From: Bactrocera neohumeralis
Taxonomy: Eukaryota; Arthropoda; Insecta; Diptera; Tephritidae
Assembly (NCBI RefSeq): GCF_024586455.1
Contig: NW_026089661.1
Coordinates: forward strand, 17,374-81,373
Length of the DNA: 64,000 bases
Direction of reading: 5' to 3'
How positions within the stretch are numbered: position 1 is the stretch's first letter; the number at the start of each line of letters is the position of its first letter. Both the position numbers and the translations under genes were made by a program. This document shows, piece by piece, positions 33,497 to 45,558 of the stretch. The notes beneath the pieces were generated by a model. It did no database searches. It was not told where the DNA came from and worked only from the letters and a program-made list of their open reading frames with translations.

Positions 33497-34895
33497 ACTG
33501 TGAGCAACAAAAGTAAGTAAACAGCAATTCTATCAATATTAAAGAGTTTATTACAACACAATCTTTCATACAATAGTAAAAGTTTTATTATAGAAATCAA
33601 GGCCTATATTATAAGAGCTTAACTTATGGAGTATTAATAACAAACAAAAACTAAACACAGCCAAAAATAGTTCACTTAAACTAAAAATACTCTCGTTTTT
33701 TTCGCGTAAAAAAATGTAAACAGAGCTTTGTAAAGTTAAAATCTATGCACATACTATGAACTAAATTAATATTCATTCTATTATTTTGTTTACTTTGCTT
33801 TGGATTTCTGGACCTCACTTACTCTTCTATGGATGCATTCTGCAAAATTTTTTGTAAATTCTGGAGAGATTTTGCTCAATTGTTCAATCAAAGTCTTATT
33901 TAGGGCGTCCTTGCTTAAAATGTCCTTTTGCCTGAGTTTTCGGTCAAGGTGCTCCCCCAGATGCTCGATATGATTAATGTCTGGGGTCTGTGGAGGGTTA
34001 TCCAGAGTTTTGGTGTTCGATATAAAAGCCACTCACTAACAATTTTTGACTTGTGTTTAGGATCGGTGTCCTGTTTCCTGATAGGCCTAACTTCTCAATG
34101 CTTTGAGCAAAGTTATATTTTAAAATGTTGAAATAATCCTATTTGTTAATCGTGGACTCAATAAAAACCAAATTTCCAACACCAGATGCTGCCATACAGC
34201 CCCAGACCATAACCGATCCTCCACCGTGCTTTCGGTGTTGGTAACACGCTTATCATTAAAGGCTTTATTTTTGGATCGACAAATTTTAGGAGGTTTTTTC
34301 GATTCCAATATTTCGAATTTGATTTCGTCCGTATAAAAAATGTTTTCCCAGAAGTTTGTAGCCTGATTTGTATACTTTTTCGCAAATTCTTTTGATTCGC
34401 CTTTGACGTATAGGGCATTTGGCGTAGTACTCGTCCATGCAAACTGCTGTTCTGCAATGTTCTCCTGATCGTATTGGCATGAAATATCGAGCAAACACGA
34501 AAGCCGAATCTTTCCAAAGCGCTTTGGAGAGAGTTGCTGACGAAATGGCTATCATACAACCTAAAATGTTACGATTACGTGCAAAGAACTGGCCAAAATA
34601 AAAAACTCTCAAAGAAATCTTCACAGCACTAAAAAGGGAGTGCGGAATCAAAAAATTGGAGATATCGAATGTCAAAATTTGCAAAAAACCCGCAGTGGCA
34701 CATAAAAAATACTTGTATGCATGCGCGCTCAAGGCCTCAATGGATTTTCGATTTCTTCTGGTTTGGCGTGTAATGTCAATATGTTGCTTACAGGTTCGCG
34801 CCAAGGCCGGACCTAAATTGACAAAAATAGCACTCAGTATTGAGCACGACTTGCCCCAAGTATTTCGAGATGATGAGGTCTCTAAGTAAATCACG
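33497..34895 (-). pseudogene. Tc1-like transposon, decayed DD34E transposase
   Basis: The right end on the minus strand is an inverted-repeat-like ACTGTGAGCAACAAAAGTAA (33497). Minus-strand pieces: KISLRVFYFGQF (DNA-binding region), KGESKEFAKKYTNQATNFWE and NIFYTDEIKF (first Asp), a GSVMVWGC-like block, DPKHKS (second Asp), and TPDINHIEHLGEHLDRKL, where Glu marks DD34E. Frames change at least three times. The outer 5' terminal repeat is not seen, so the element is truncated there. Confidence 0.8.
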
Positions 34896-34904
34896 ATACT
34901 ACAA

Positions 34905-35010
34905 TTAAATCCAAATCAAGGCAGCACAAGATTTACTAGATCAGGCAATCATAGAAGGGAACATTGATGTCGCTATACTAAGTGAACAAAACTCCCAGCG
35001 TCCGGAAAGC
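34905..35010 (+). pseudogene. LINE endonuclease N-terminal fragment (R1/LOA-like)
   Basis: LQLNPNQ, then after a one-base shift AAQDLLDQAIIEGNIDVAIL and SEQNSQ: the usual start of an R1-type LINE endonuclease, with the Glu of the LSEQ motif. Only about 100 bases remain. Confidence 0.6.
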
Positions 35011-35357
35011 ACATAATCCATGTATGACAAAGCTCAGAGCATCAATTACACAAATAGTGATCATAAGGCAGTTAGAGCTCAAATTTCGTGCTCCCGAGAG
35101 CAACTCGGCTGTGTGTTTTAGCTCTTCCTTCTCTTGAAAATAACGCTCCTGCTTTATGCTGCAGTATTTTTTATTAAATTTTCGATTCCTTGTTCTCGCA
35201 ACATTTGTTTATATTTCCTTCGGAGTTCGTGCTGTCGCCTTTGGTTTCTATGTTTCATTATCGCATTTATATATTAAATGTTCGAATATAAATACAAGAT
35301 ACCAGGATTGTTAACAAAGGATGTACTTTTACTGGTACAATTAGTTTATGTAATTTC
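35011..35357. other. Unassigned stretch
   Basis: A minus-strand mini-frame at 35158-35258 encodes a basic 34-aa peptide (MKHRNQRRQHELRRKYKQML...), without a recognisable family. Confidence 0.4.
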
Positions 35358-37463
35358 ATCCCCTACGTAGGGTCGTGCGCTGGGTTTGGGACCCGCCACG
35401 TAAAAAAACACCCCGAATGAAAAGAAACAACAAGCCTCGGATGAGTGACCCCCTTTTGATGACGGCCATGGAAAACGAATTAAGGACTATGATTTGAGGG
35501 CATGCACCTGGAATGTACGGTCCCTTAATTGGGAAGGTGCCGCTACCCAGTTGGTTGATGTCCTTGTTAGAGTGAAGGTTGACATCACCGTCCAGGAAAT
35601 GCGATGGACAGGAAAAGGACTGAGACGAGTAGGTCCTTGTGGCATTTACTACAGTGGCCATATAAAGAAGAAGTCGAGAAGCTGCAATCACAACAGATAG
35701 CCGAACGATTTTCTACTCGACTTGCACTCCTGCTCTCTGAGAGCATTCGTCAACAACTCGGTATAAGGGAACTGAGGGACGGCATTTCAAACTCCTTACG
35801 CACAGCTGCAACCGAAACCATTGGTTTTCGGAAAATGCAAAAGAACAGCTGGTACGACGATACACCATTACGATCGACCACAACACGTGCGGAATGGGAT
35901 ATATACCGAGAGTTGAAGAAGAGAGCGAGGCGCATTTGCAGACAGAAAAAGAAAGAAGCCGAAATGCGTGAGTATGAAGAGCTTGATAAGCTGGACGACA
36001 GGGGTAATGCTCGAAAATTCCACCATGAAGAAGTTCGAATAGCAATTACCAGTCTGAAAAACAACAAAGCAACGGGAGCCGATGGATTTCCGGCCGAGCT
36101 ATCCAAACACGGCGGCGAAGAACTGACAAGGAGCATGCATCAGCTTCTTTGTAAAATATGGTCGGACGAAAGCATGCCCAACGATTGCAATCTAACTGTG
36201 CTCTGCCCAATCCACAAAAAGGGAGACCACACAATCTGCGCCAATTACCGTGGGATAAGCCTTCTTAACATTGAGGATAAGGTTCCATCGAGCGTATTGT
36301 CTGAAAGATTAAAGCCCACCGTCAACAAACTGATTGGACCTTATCAGTGTGGCTTTAGACCTAGAAAATGAGCAACCGACCAGATATTCCCCATGCTCCA
36401 AATTTTGGAAAAAAAAACCTGAAAGAAGAATCGACACACAACTCCTCTTCATCGAATTCAAAGCTGCTTTCGACGGCACAAAAATGAGCTGCCTTTATGC
36501 CGCGATGTCTTAATTTTGTATCCCCGCAAAACTAATACGGCTGTGTAAACTAACGTTGAGCAACACCAAAAGCTCCGTGAGGATCGGGAAGAACCTCTCC
36601 GAGCCGTTCGATATCAAACGAGGTTTCAGACAAGGTGACTCCCTATCGTGCAACTTCTTCAACCTGCTGCTGGAGAAAATTGCAGAACTTAACCGAGCAG
36701 GTACAGTCTTTTATAATGTGTACAGCTGCTGGCATATGCCGATGATATTGATATCATCGGCCTCAACACCCGCGCCGTTAATTCTGCTTTCTCCATACTG
36801 GACAAGGAAGCAAAGCAAATGGGTCTGCCAGTGAACGAGGGCAAGACGAAATATCTCCTGTCATCAAACAAGCAGTCGTCGCACTCGTGACTTTGCACTC
36901 ACGTCGCTGTTGACAGTCATAACTTTGAAGTTGTAGATAGTTTCGTATATTTGGGAACCAGTGTAAACGCCACCAACAATGTCAGGAAATCCAACACAGG
37001 ATAACTCTTTCCAACAGGTGCTACTTCGGACTGAGTAGGCAATTGAAAAATAAAGCCCTCTCTCGACGAACAACAACCAAACTCTATAAGTCACTCATAA
37101 TTCCCGTCCTGCTATATGGTGCAGAGGCTTGGACGATGACAACAACTGATGAGTTGACGTTGCGAGTTTTCGAGAGAAAAGTTCTGCGAAAGATTTACGG
37201 TCCTTTGCGCGTTGGCCACGGCGAATATCGTATTCGATGGAACGATGAGCTATATGAGATATATGACGACATTGACATAGTTCAGCGAATTAAAAGACAG
37301 CGGCTACGCTGGCTAGGTTATGTCGTCCGAATGGACGAAAACACTTCAGCCCTGAAAGTATTCGACGCCGTACCCGCCGGGGGAAGCAGAGGAAGGGGAA
37401 GACCTCCACTCCGTTGGAAGGACCTGGCTTCGCTTGGAATATCCGATTAAGAAGAAGAAGAAT
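35358..37463 (+). mobile_element. RTE-clade LINE, best-preserved copy in the window
   Basis: It starts with a GC-richer leader (CCCCTACGTAGGGTCGTGCG at 35360), then endonuclease (35494-35700), linker and RT (35604-36371), later RT parts (36556-36834) and the C-terminal domain (37043-37450), ending in a (GAA)n tail at 37448-37463. Most of the endonuclease core between ITVQEMRWTGKGL and the linker is deleted. Confidence 0.87.
35494..37450 (+). pseudogene. RTE polyprotein (EN-RT), interrupted
   Basis: MRACTWNVRSLNWEGAATQL begins the endonuclease; a deletion then joins it to the linker. RT shows LKNNKATGADGFPAEL, LCPIHKKGDHTICANYRGIS and YQCGFRPRK before a TGA at 36369. GFRQGDSLSCNFFNLL and a damaged ADD-like block follow at 36600-36760. 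The C-terminal part reads LSRRTTTKLYKSLIIPVLLY, GAEAWTMT and LRWLGYVVRMDE. Several stops and frameshifts. Confidence 0.87.
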
Positions 37464-38123
37464 TTCTGCACACTGCTAAATTTGTAACTTAAGTTTCCAT
37501 CTAATATGCCTAGACGTTTTATTCTTTCTTCTAAATAATTAGTTATTTGCTTTCTTGATTGTGTTAAATTTCTTGATCAATAGTGATTACATTTTTGAAT
37601 TGTATCAGGTTTGTTCTTGTGACTGACTGGTTTTTTACAACGTGTTTATTTCTAATACAATGTTTTCATCTTTAATGATAGTTATTGGATTATTATTTTC
37701 TTCTATTGCATTACATTGTGCTAAAAGTCCTTTTAGTATGGGTACTGTACAATTGTCTTCTGAAGTTTGTTTACATATATGTATATTAGTTCATATAATA
37801 TTGATATTTTGTTATTCTTGTGAATATTTTTTCACAATATGCTATTGTATTATCTAGTTGGATTTTTCCATGATTATATACTATATATATATTTTTTTTT
37901 GCAATATCTTTTTATTTATTGAGTCCGCTTTTTGTTTTAAAAGGCTAACCATAAGTTATAAAATCTTAAATCTATTTAAAAACTAGACAAGCTCAAGCAA
38001 GTGATTGAGCTGTTTTGGTGATACGTTGCTCCTTAGTACGCTGGCATATCTATTCTTTTAAGGCGTGTTTGATTGCAGGAATGTACCAAAGCATTAGTCA
38101 AAAAGTTTGGGTGATTTCGGAGT
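37464..38123. other. AT-rich stretch, nothing recognised
   Basis: No domain or repeat seen; a GAA tail of the RTE copy ends at its left edge. Confidence 0.5.
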
Positions 38124-39222
38124 TTAGATATGTATATATTTAAATCTGCTGTCTTCTACTTCTTTCTTTACCAAAGAAATACCAAGCTCTTTATGGATAT
38201 TTTCAATACGCATGAACCATGGCGAACACGTGATTGTTCTAAGCATTTTTGATTGGAACCTTTGTATTTTATGAATATTAGTTGCACAGGTCGTACCCCA
38301 CAGTTGAATGCCATACCTCCAAATCGGCTTTATGACCGCATTATATAAAAGCCCTTTGTTGTCTAGGCTAAGTTTGGAATTTTTATTTAAAAGCCATTTT
38401 AAATTTGCACCTCTTATCTTCATGCAAGGTTTTTTACTAGATATATGTTTTCTCCATGTAAGTCTTCTATCCAGGTGAATCTCAAAATAAGTTACTTCAT
38501 TCGCTTGGGGTACTAAAATATTGTTCATTTTTACTGCCGGACACATTTTTGGTCTTAGCGAAATCGTAACATGCTTACACTTTTGTTCATTCACATTTAT
38601 ACGCCAGTTGGCTAGTTATTCTTCGACAGACCTTAAATGCTCCGCTAATATTCTTGATGCTAAAATGTGGCAATTGTTACGGCGTACTAAAGCTGTGTTA
38701 TCCGTAAAAGTTGAAGTTAATACATGTATCAGGGATAATGGGATGCCCAACTTATTCCAGTGTGAAAGCGCCTCAAAATAAGCGTTTTTATAACATTTTT
38801 CAGTGTGGCCAGGTCGAACAAAATAAGAATTTTTGAGCATTTAAATTAAAATACCCAACATTTATTACGATTGCAAATTATTGGTATTGTATTATTTTCG
38901 TGGATGAGAGGAGACATCTTTTATATTAACACTTTTTCAAATATTTTAGAGAGACAGTGTAGAAGACTATTTGGTCTGTATGAAGACGGCTGTGTTAAGT
39001 GTTTCTCAGGTTTATCTATCAAGATAATCTGCGACCTTTGCATGAAATTGGATAGTATCCGAGATTAAGAATTGCATTGAGGAGCAAAGAGATCACCTCC
39101 ACGTCAATAATTGGTAACTCAATTAGCATTTCTGGAGTAAAATTATCACGTTCTGGCGACTTTTTTAGGTTAAGTTCTTTTATGATTCTAATAATTTCAG
39201 AATGTGAAATCTTAAAAGACTC
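38124..39222 (-). pseudogene. Jockey-like LINE ORF2, RT half (split by the BEL element)
   Basis: Reading leftward from 39222: SEIIRIIKELNLKKSPERDN, PSSYRPNSLL, LSKIFEKVLI; after a deletion, TFTDNTALVRRNNCHILASR (a changed ADD box) and EQKCKHVTISL; then HLDRRLTWRKHISSKKP and the C-terminal FQSKMLRTITCSPWFMR. These are Jockey-type RT blocks. The upstream part of the same frame lies at 45880-46150, on the far side of the BEL insertion. Confidence 0.82.
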
Positions 39223-39481
39223 TGTTTTATTGTGTTAATAGCTAAGCACTTTAAGGCTTCGCGGCACTTACCTTGGATGAAAAAAATAATATACGCAACG
39301 GAAAAGCAAATGAGCGGAGGAACTTAGGCGATGCTTACGAGTTCGTATCGAAAATGCGAAGGAGGCCGGTGCCTTGTCCGTCCGTCCCTTTTGTTCCTTT
39401 TTTTTTTGGTATGTTGAAATGGTTATGTTGTAGTATTTGTGTGCGTGTGATGTGGAATGTAATGATGAGGTGGTGTATATA
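39223..39481 (-). repeat. 3' LTR of the BEL element
   Basis: On the plus strand starts TGTTTTATTGTGTTAATAGC. Compared with 45590-45874 it lacks about 25 bases near the right end and has several substitutions. Confidence 0.85.
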
Positions 39482-39560
39482 ATGTATGTGGTGTGGTAGT
39501 GTAAGGTTGTGAGGGGAGTCTGAGACTCATTTAACCATCCCGGCCCCCCTTGGCAACTGA

Positions 39561-40100
39561 TTAGCCTAGGAGTCGCTGCAGCGTTGCCACGACGCTTCTA
39601 AGACCTGCGGATCGCCGTGGCTGGGGCCTAGGCTGTCGACGCCGTATTGACATTCCAACCCGCTGATGCACTGCTCGACTTCCGGGTGGATGCCTTGTTG
39701 CGTGGCTGCGAGGTATCGGTGACCGACTTACATCGCGCATCGTGGTGCGATGAAGTAGCCTGTGATGTGGTCTGTTGCAGATTTGGCACAACCCCCTCGA
39801 CTCACACTCTAGAAGCCTATGCGTCTGCGATAGGCAGTTTAAACAGTGCCCATGTGCCTGGGCCACTTGCTGACGCTGTAACGGTCGCATCCCTCTGAAG
39901 ATCCCACAGTGGTGCAGGCGATGTGGGCGGCGGAAGAGGGGGCATCTTATACGATGCCCGTCTGAGACCCGTGATGAACGATTGATTGTTGCCGGTGCTG
40001 TTGCAACTGCAGCTCGGGGCGTTGGGGTAGGCCCGGTGCGTTGCACGCTGGTACCCGACCGAACTGTTGGCGTGGCTAACACTAGCGTATCTAGGTCCAT
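39561..40100 (-). CDS. GC-rich zinc-knuckle ORF downstream of BEL integrase
   Basis: 179 aa, Arg/His-rich: TIN-rich start, then CPLFRRPHRLHHCGIFRGM, HGHCLNCLSQTHRLLEC and GLCQICNRPHHRLLHR. The Cys-His pattern resembles the nucleocapsid knuckles of BEL gags, yet this element's own gag has a different knuckle at 44520-44570, and base composition here is much richer in G and C than in pol. It could be a second gag piece captured from another BEL, or an accessory ORF of this family. Confidence 0.65.
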   Translation of the reverse strand: MDLDTLVLATPTVRSGTSVQRTGPTPTPRAAVATAPATINRSSRVSDGHRIRCPLFRRPHRLHHCGIFRGMRPLQRQQVAQAHGHCLNCLSQTHRLLECESRGLCQICNRPHHRLLHRTTMRDVSRSPIPRSHATRHPPGSRAVHQRVGMSIRRRQPRPQPRRSAGLRSVVATLQRLLG

Positions 40101-40396
40101 GGTAATCTACTATGGATAAAGGAGATTGTTAATTATAAATCTGTCATGATTAGGTATGAGCAATCGTGCCACCATATGTGGCATGAATGGGTCGTCGTAT
40201 TGATCGACCATTGGGATTAGTTTTCTTTGTTAATTGTGTACGGAAGATTAATTTTAACGGTTGGTATTAGCGTGTTTCTCGTTTTTTTTAACGTTTTATG
40301 AAATTAGTTAACTGTATGCGGGAACATCGGCTTGTTGTTTGCGGTTTATTTCGGTTTTGTTCATTAGACGGATTTTTCAATTTCTGCTTGTCGGTA

Positions 40397-41485
40397 TTAT
40401 TGTACGGATTGTTTATTATGTGTATTTTCGGTGTTATCTGCGGTTGGTAAAAAGTATAGTTTAACGAGCGGTCTCGTTAGAATTCCGTTTTGAGTACGGA
40501 GGTCAACTACTCGTATGTGACCGTCGGAGCCGTGATGTAGCTTCTCTATGCGACCAAGTCGCCATTCTGTAGGGGGGAGACAATCGTCATGTATTAGGAC
40601 AAAATCTCCAAGCTTTGGCGCCTTTTCAGGAGTTTTCCAGCGGTACCTTTTATGAAGGTCCTTTATATAAACCTCCTTCCATCGGCGGCTGAAATTATGA
40701 TGGAGAACTTTAATTCTTTCCCATCTATTTAGTAAGTAAAGCGACTCCACGCCTGGCTCAGGTATGGCCAGAATGGGTGCTCCTTTGAGAAAGTGCCCTG
40801 GTGTAAGAGCTGTTAGATCTGAGGGATCTTGCGAGAGTGTCGTCAATGGCCGTGAATTGAGAACGGCTTCAATACGAATTAATAATGTAGTAAATTCTTC
40901 AAAGTTAAATTTATAGTTTCCAGCTACTTTTTTAAAATGGGATTTAAAGCTTTTTACCGCTGATTCCCATAAACCACCTTGGGGAGCGTACTTTTGTACA
41001 ATCTCAGGTGAAACTTGTTTGATAAAGTCCACAAACTGTTTTTCAGTGGCTCTTTGAGCTCCTATAAATGTCTTGCCATTGTCGCTCATGAGTTTTGACG
41101 GAAAACCACGTCGTCCGACGAAGCGAGAAAAACCACGTCGTCCGACGAAGCGAGCAAATGCCGCGAGAAAAACCTCTTTTGTCAGATTTGTACATAGCTC
41201 GAGGTGTACTGCTTTTGTCGTAAAACAGACAAAGACAGCCACGTAGCCTTTCATCAGGGTGGGGGACCTTAGCATGGATGCCTTTATTTGAAAAGGCCCA
41301 GCAAAATCGACACCTGTGATAGTGAAGGGCGGAGCAAAGTTGCAGCGTTCCGGTGGAAGTGCTGCCATAATCTGTGTTCGCATCTTTTGCTTACGCAAAG
41401 TGCATATCTTGCACGAAAAAATGCATTTCTTTATTTTTGGCTTGAGTCTTGGGATATAAAACTCTTGGCGGACTATTTTTTGCAT
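40397..41485 (-). CDS. BEL integrase with C-terminal DUF5641-like domain
   Basis: A 362-aa open frame. The zinc-binding end shows CIFSCKICTLRKQKMRTQIM. The catalytic core has GVDFAGPF (first Asp), MSDNGKTFIGAQ (second Asp) and APQGGLWESAVKSFKSHFKK (Glu). The C-terminal part (RWERIKVLHHNFSRRWKEVY, WRLGRIEKLHHGSDGHIRVV) is the domain that usually ends BEL-Pao pol. A 27-bp tandem duplication (about 41105-41160) repeats nine residues, SRFVGRRGF, just before the second Asp block. It is open as read but would need the rest of the broken pol. Confidence 0.88.
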   Translation of the reverse strand: MQKIVRQEFYIPRLKPKIKKCIFSCKICTLRKQKMRTQIMAALPPERCNFAPPFTITGVDFAGPFQIKASMLRSPTLMKGYVAVFVCFTTKAVHLELCTNLTKEVFLAAFARFVGRRGFSRFVGRRGFPSKLMSDNGKTFIGAQRATEKQFVDFIKQVSPEIVQKYAPQGGLWESAVKSFKSHFKKVAGNYKFNFEEFTTLLIRIEAVLNSRPLTTLSQDPSDLTALTPGHFLKGAPILAIPEPGVESLYLLNRWERIKVLHHNFSRRWKEVYIKDLHKRYRWKTPEKAPKLGDFVLIHDDCLPPTEWRLGRIEKLHHGSDGHIRVVDLRTQNGILTRPLVKLYFLPTADNTENTHNKQSVQ

Positions 41486-41596
41486 GAGGCGGTGTTCAGC
41501 GTGTAATAATAGTACATGGACATAATTGAGATATAATGTGGCAAGTTGCGATCTCTCTGGTATAAAAATGGGATGACGTTCGTTGTACGTTAGGCT

Positions 41597-42772
41597 TTAA
41601 TTGACAAGCCGACCATTTGCACGGAGTAGACCCTTTGTAACTATAAATGGATTTAGTACTAGGAGTGAGCTCTTTCTATCAATCGGCTTCGATTCTCTCA
41701 GTACTGATATCTCTTGGCTGAAGTAGCGCGCTTGAGTAGATGCGATAAGACCGACCTTTGGTTTTTGTAAGTCTAGGTGCGTCACTGTATCGCCTTGGGG
41801 ATATACTGTGCGTATTCCTTTAATGCTAAGTTTGAGTCGCTCTATGAATTTGAGCATGTAAGCGATTACCCTGAGGGCTCGGGGGTAAGATCAAAATCTC
41901 TCCAATATGTCAGTATCATCCAATGTTGCGTGAAAGGAGTTGATCTTTCTACTTTCTGGGGCAATAATATTGCGCATGGGCGATTGTGGCCAAGAATTGG
42001 GAGATTCTGTTAACCATCGGGGGCCATTCCACCAGAGGGTAGTGGTGGCAAGGTGTAGAGGTTTGCACCCTCTTGTACCTAGATCAGCAGGATTGTCAGC
42101 ACGGGCCACGTGTCGCCAAGTGGCTGATCCCACTAGGTCAAGAATTTGAGACGTTCGATTGGAAATATACGTCTTCCATCCATGTGGTGGTTTTTCCAAC
42201 CAGGCTAATACAATCTCGGAATCGGACCAGAGATATAATTTATATTTTGCCATATTCAGATGCGTTTGTACTATGGATGCTAGCTTGGCAAGTAGTAGTG
42301 CGCCACATAGTTCTAGTCGTGGTAGACTTATTGTTTTTAGGGGAGCCACTTTTGCTTTTGCAACTAGTAAGTGGCTTGTGGTCGCCTTGTCGCTTTGTGT
42401 GCGAACATATATAGTGGCGCAATATGCCTTTTCAGAGGCGTCACAGAAGCCGTGTAGTTCGACTTTGTGCTCTGGGACATAATTTACCCATCGTGGGATT
42501 TGTATTTGTGTGATATCGTTTAGATTGCTCGCGAACTGGGACCACTTTTCTAAACGAAGTGGCTTTACTTGCTCGTCCCAGTCGGTACCATCTAGCCATA
42601 ATTCTTGTATTAGAATTTTTGCTTGTATCATAATTGGCGAAAGCCATCCTCCGGGGTCGAAAAGTTTTGCCACCGAGGATAAAATTTGCCTCTTTGTAAT
42701 AGCTGATAGTGCGGATATTGATCCATTAGTGTATGAAAACTGGTCAGATATCGCATTCCATTGTATCCCCAA
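41597..42772 (-). pseudogene. BEL RNase H / Pao region
   Basis: The frame 42772-41891 has LSPIMIQAKILIQELWLDGT, LHGFCDASEKAYCATIYV, LPRLELCGALLLAKL and LWSDSEIVLAWLEKPPHGWK, the DASEKAY and WSDS blocks being RNase H-like Asp sites, then HVARADNPADLGTRGC. A second frame, 41857-41597, leads to the integrase part. There is one interruption between them. Confidence 0.87.
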
Positions 42773-44459
42773 AGTTTTTGTTGTGCTTTCCTTTTCGAAT
42801 TTAAGGAAATTAGTGTCTAATAGATTTTCTTTAGATATGTCTTTTAAAATATTAGGGTGATTCGCCGTTATCTATTTCAACGGAAACCCTGCTGTATTGA
42901 GCGCTTGTGTCACTTGTGCTAGTGACTCGTATGCCTGTGGAAGATTGTGGCTTCCAGACAGAATGTCATCTACACACGTTTGTGTTTTCAACACTTGTGT
43001 TGCCAGAGGAAATTATGACTTTGTGTCTTCTGCCAGTTCGTGGAGTGTACGAATGGCGAGGTATGGGGCACAGTTTACGCTAAGGGTAACTGTTTTTAAT
43101 TTAAAGTCGCGTAGTGGACTATTGGAAGATTTTCGGAAAATAATTCGCTGAAAATCTTGATCATCTTTATGTACGACTATTTGTCGATACATTTTCTCAA
43201 CATCCCCATTGAAAACATTATTTGTATATACGCCAATTTAGTATGAGGAGCATTAAATCTGGCTGAAGCGTGGGTCCCGTAAATAAAATGTCATTTAGGG
43301 AATTCCCCGAACTTGATGATTTTGATGCATTAAAGACAACTCTTACCTTTGTGGTTTTTTTGTCTGGCTTGATTACTGCATGATGTGGCAGATAAAAAGA
43401 ACTGTATTTACTTTTTACAATTTTTTCGCCAGGGCTGACTTCCTCCATGTGGTCTAAATGGAGGTATTCTTCTAAAACCCTATCGTATTCTGATTTTAGC
43501 TCGCCTTTTTTAAGTAGGTTTTTTTCCATACTTAAAAACTGTTGGATAGCAGAGGTACGAGAATGACCTAAGGCGAGTGTGTGGGGAAATTCTGGCTTTA
43601 GTGGTAGTCGTACTACGTACCGGCCATTATCTAATCGAGTAGTTGTGGATTTGTAAAAATCCTCACAATATCGATCTTCTGGGGTTGTGATTGATATGGG
43701 GGGAAGTTCTTCTAACTCCCAAAATTTCTTCAGTTGAGTATTGAGGTACTCGTTTGAGATTTCCTCAACTTGAGTTGTCATTGTTGTGACTGGTTCCGCA
43801 ACTAGTCCGCTTAGGACCCATCCGAAAATGGTATTTTGCGCCAGAAGTGTTTTTGTAATTTTCTCAACACCTTCGAGAATAATTTGTGGTATGAGATCGC
43901 TGCCTAATAGAATGTCTATTTGAGCGGGAGTGTTGCAGTTTGGGTCTGCTAACTTAAGGTGTGAAACCTTTTGCCAATGCTTGCTATTTATATGATAGCT
44001 TGGAAGCATGTTTGTTAGTTGCGGTAAGACAATAGCTTCTGCTTGTATGCGCTTATCCGCTTGGGGGGAAATAAGGGTAATGGGGCAGATTTTGTTTGAG
44101 TTGTGTACTACTCTTCCGCCCATTCCCGTAATTTCAAAATGAGCTAGTTTTGTTGGCAATTGTAGCCTACTTTGTGCCCTAGACGCTATAAAAGATCGTT
44201 GAGATCCTTGGTCTATTAAGGCTCTAAGTTTAAACAGTTCTCCTCGGTGTTCGATGGAGACGACTGCTGTGGGTAATAATACACTGCTTTGGTTTTCGCT
44301 GTGTAGCGTCTGAGTTTTTAAAGCCTTTGAGCAGCATGGTGCTTGTTGGCAATTTTCTGAATTTTGTAAGTCGGGATTTGCTGTTGCAACTAATCCCGCA
44401 GCTCTTTTAACATTAGCGTTATTTTGAGGGTAGCTGGAAAAATTTATAATGTGAAGCAT
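42773..44459 (-). pseudogene. BEL protease and reverse transcriptase
   Basis: The frame 44459-43218 has an aspartic protease motif with DQGSQRSFI (ALIDQGSQ) and a GSDLIP block, followed by the RT N-terminus (RVVFNASKSSSSGNSLNDIL). RT continues through 43217-42773 in broken frames, with GDVEKMYRQIVVHKDDQDFQ and the catalytic CVDDILSGSHNL near 42950. A stop after TLHELAEDTKS and another near 42870 interrupt it. Confidence 0.85.
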
Positions 44460-44472
44460 TGAGTTATGTCGG

Positions 44473-45558
44473 TCAGTTGGTACATAGTTTTTTTGTTCTT
44501 ACGAAATTGTTTCTTTCGTTTATGTTTAGTTTTTTAAATTTCTCGCAAGATTTCAGCCTGTGCCCTCCTTTACACAGTTCGCATGACATATGTTTGTTTT
44601 GTTCGGACGTGAACGCTTGTGTTTTGAAAAAACTACGATTTAAGTTGCTGTTGTTACTCGCTTGGGGTCTAATGAAGCTTCGATTTAGGTCGTGTTGAAC
44701 GTTTTTAGTTCTGACCATTTTTTTATCTACCCTTTCCGCAATTTCATATTGGGTAGTTAAGAAATCGTTCATTTGTTGCCACGTTGGGCACTTTCTTCGT
44801 GATGAGAGCGATTGCTCCCACAGAAGTAACGATTTTTCTGGTAATGCGGATGTGCATATATTCACCAGAATGGGGTCCCAATTGTCTGTGGGAATATTCT
44901 GTGTCGCTAAAACCGACAAGCAATTTGAAACAGTGGATTGAAGTTTAATAAATTCTTCACTTGTTTCTTTCTGAATTTTTGGTAAACTCATTTATATTGT
45001 GACTTGTTTGTCGACTAATATTCTTTCGTTCTCGTAACGAGCTTTTAGAGCTTCCCAAGCATAATTGAAATTTTCGTCATTAAGAGCGAACTGTTTGACT
45101 ATTATGCCTGCTTGACCTTTTGTTTTGTATCGGAGGTGATACAATTTTTGCGCTTGTGATAATTTTGGATGGTTAATGTACACGGCTGTAAACATGTCCC
45201 GGAAGGACGGCCATTGTTCATAACCTCCGTGAAATATTTCTGTATCACATGCTGGCACCTTAAGGTGAATGCCTGAACTCGCCTCTTGGCTTTGAAATTG
45301 TGGCAGCTCTACTCTCGGTTGTGGAGTAGGTGCAATTGCTTTAATTAATCTCAATTGATCGGAGATCATAGCTCTCGTTTCCTCGTACTGGTCTAAGCAG
45401 TTTTCATATTTGGAGTATGCTGAAGATTTGAAATTTTCAGGTAGATCTGATTCGTCAGATTCTACAATTGCGTCATACGCAGCTTGGAGACGTGTTCAGA
45501 AATTGCCCAGATTTTCTTTTTTGATTTCTAATACCGATTCAGAATTATCTTGATCCAT
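44473..45558 (-). pseudogene. BEL gag
   Basis: From ATG at 45558 the frame reads MDQDNSES..., meets TGA at about 45498, stays in frame through QFQSQEASSGIHLKVPACDT, the capsid-like FHGGYEQWPSFRDMFTAVY and LRYKTKGQAGIIVK, meets TAA at 44992-44994, and continues to a zinc knuckle (CELCKGGHRLKSC) near its end at 44473. Two nonsense codons without frame change suggest point decay. Gag packages the element RNA. Confidence 0.85.

Noticed and set aside
35158..35258. Small basic ORF (34 aa) on the minus strand
   Set aside because: Too short, with no family and no conserved context.
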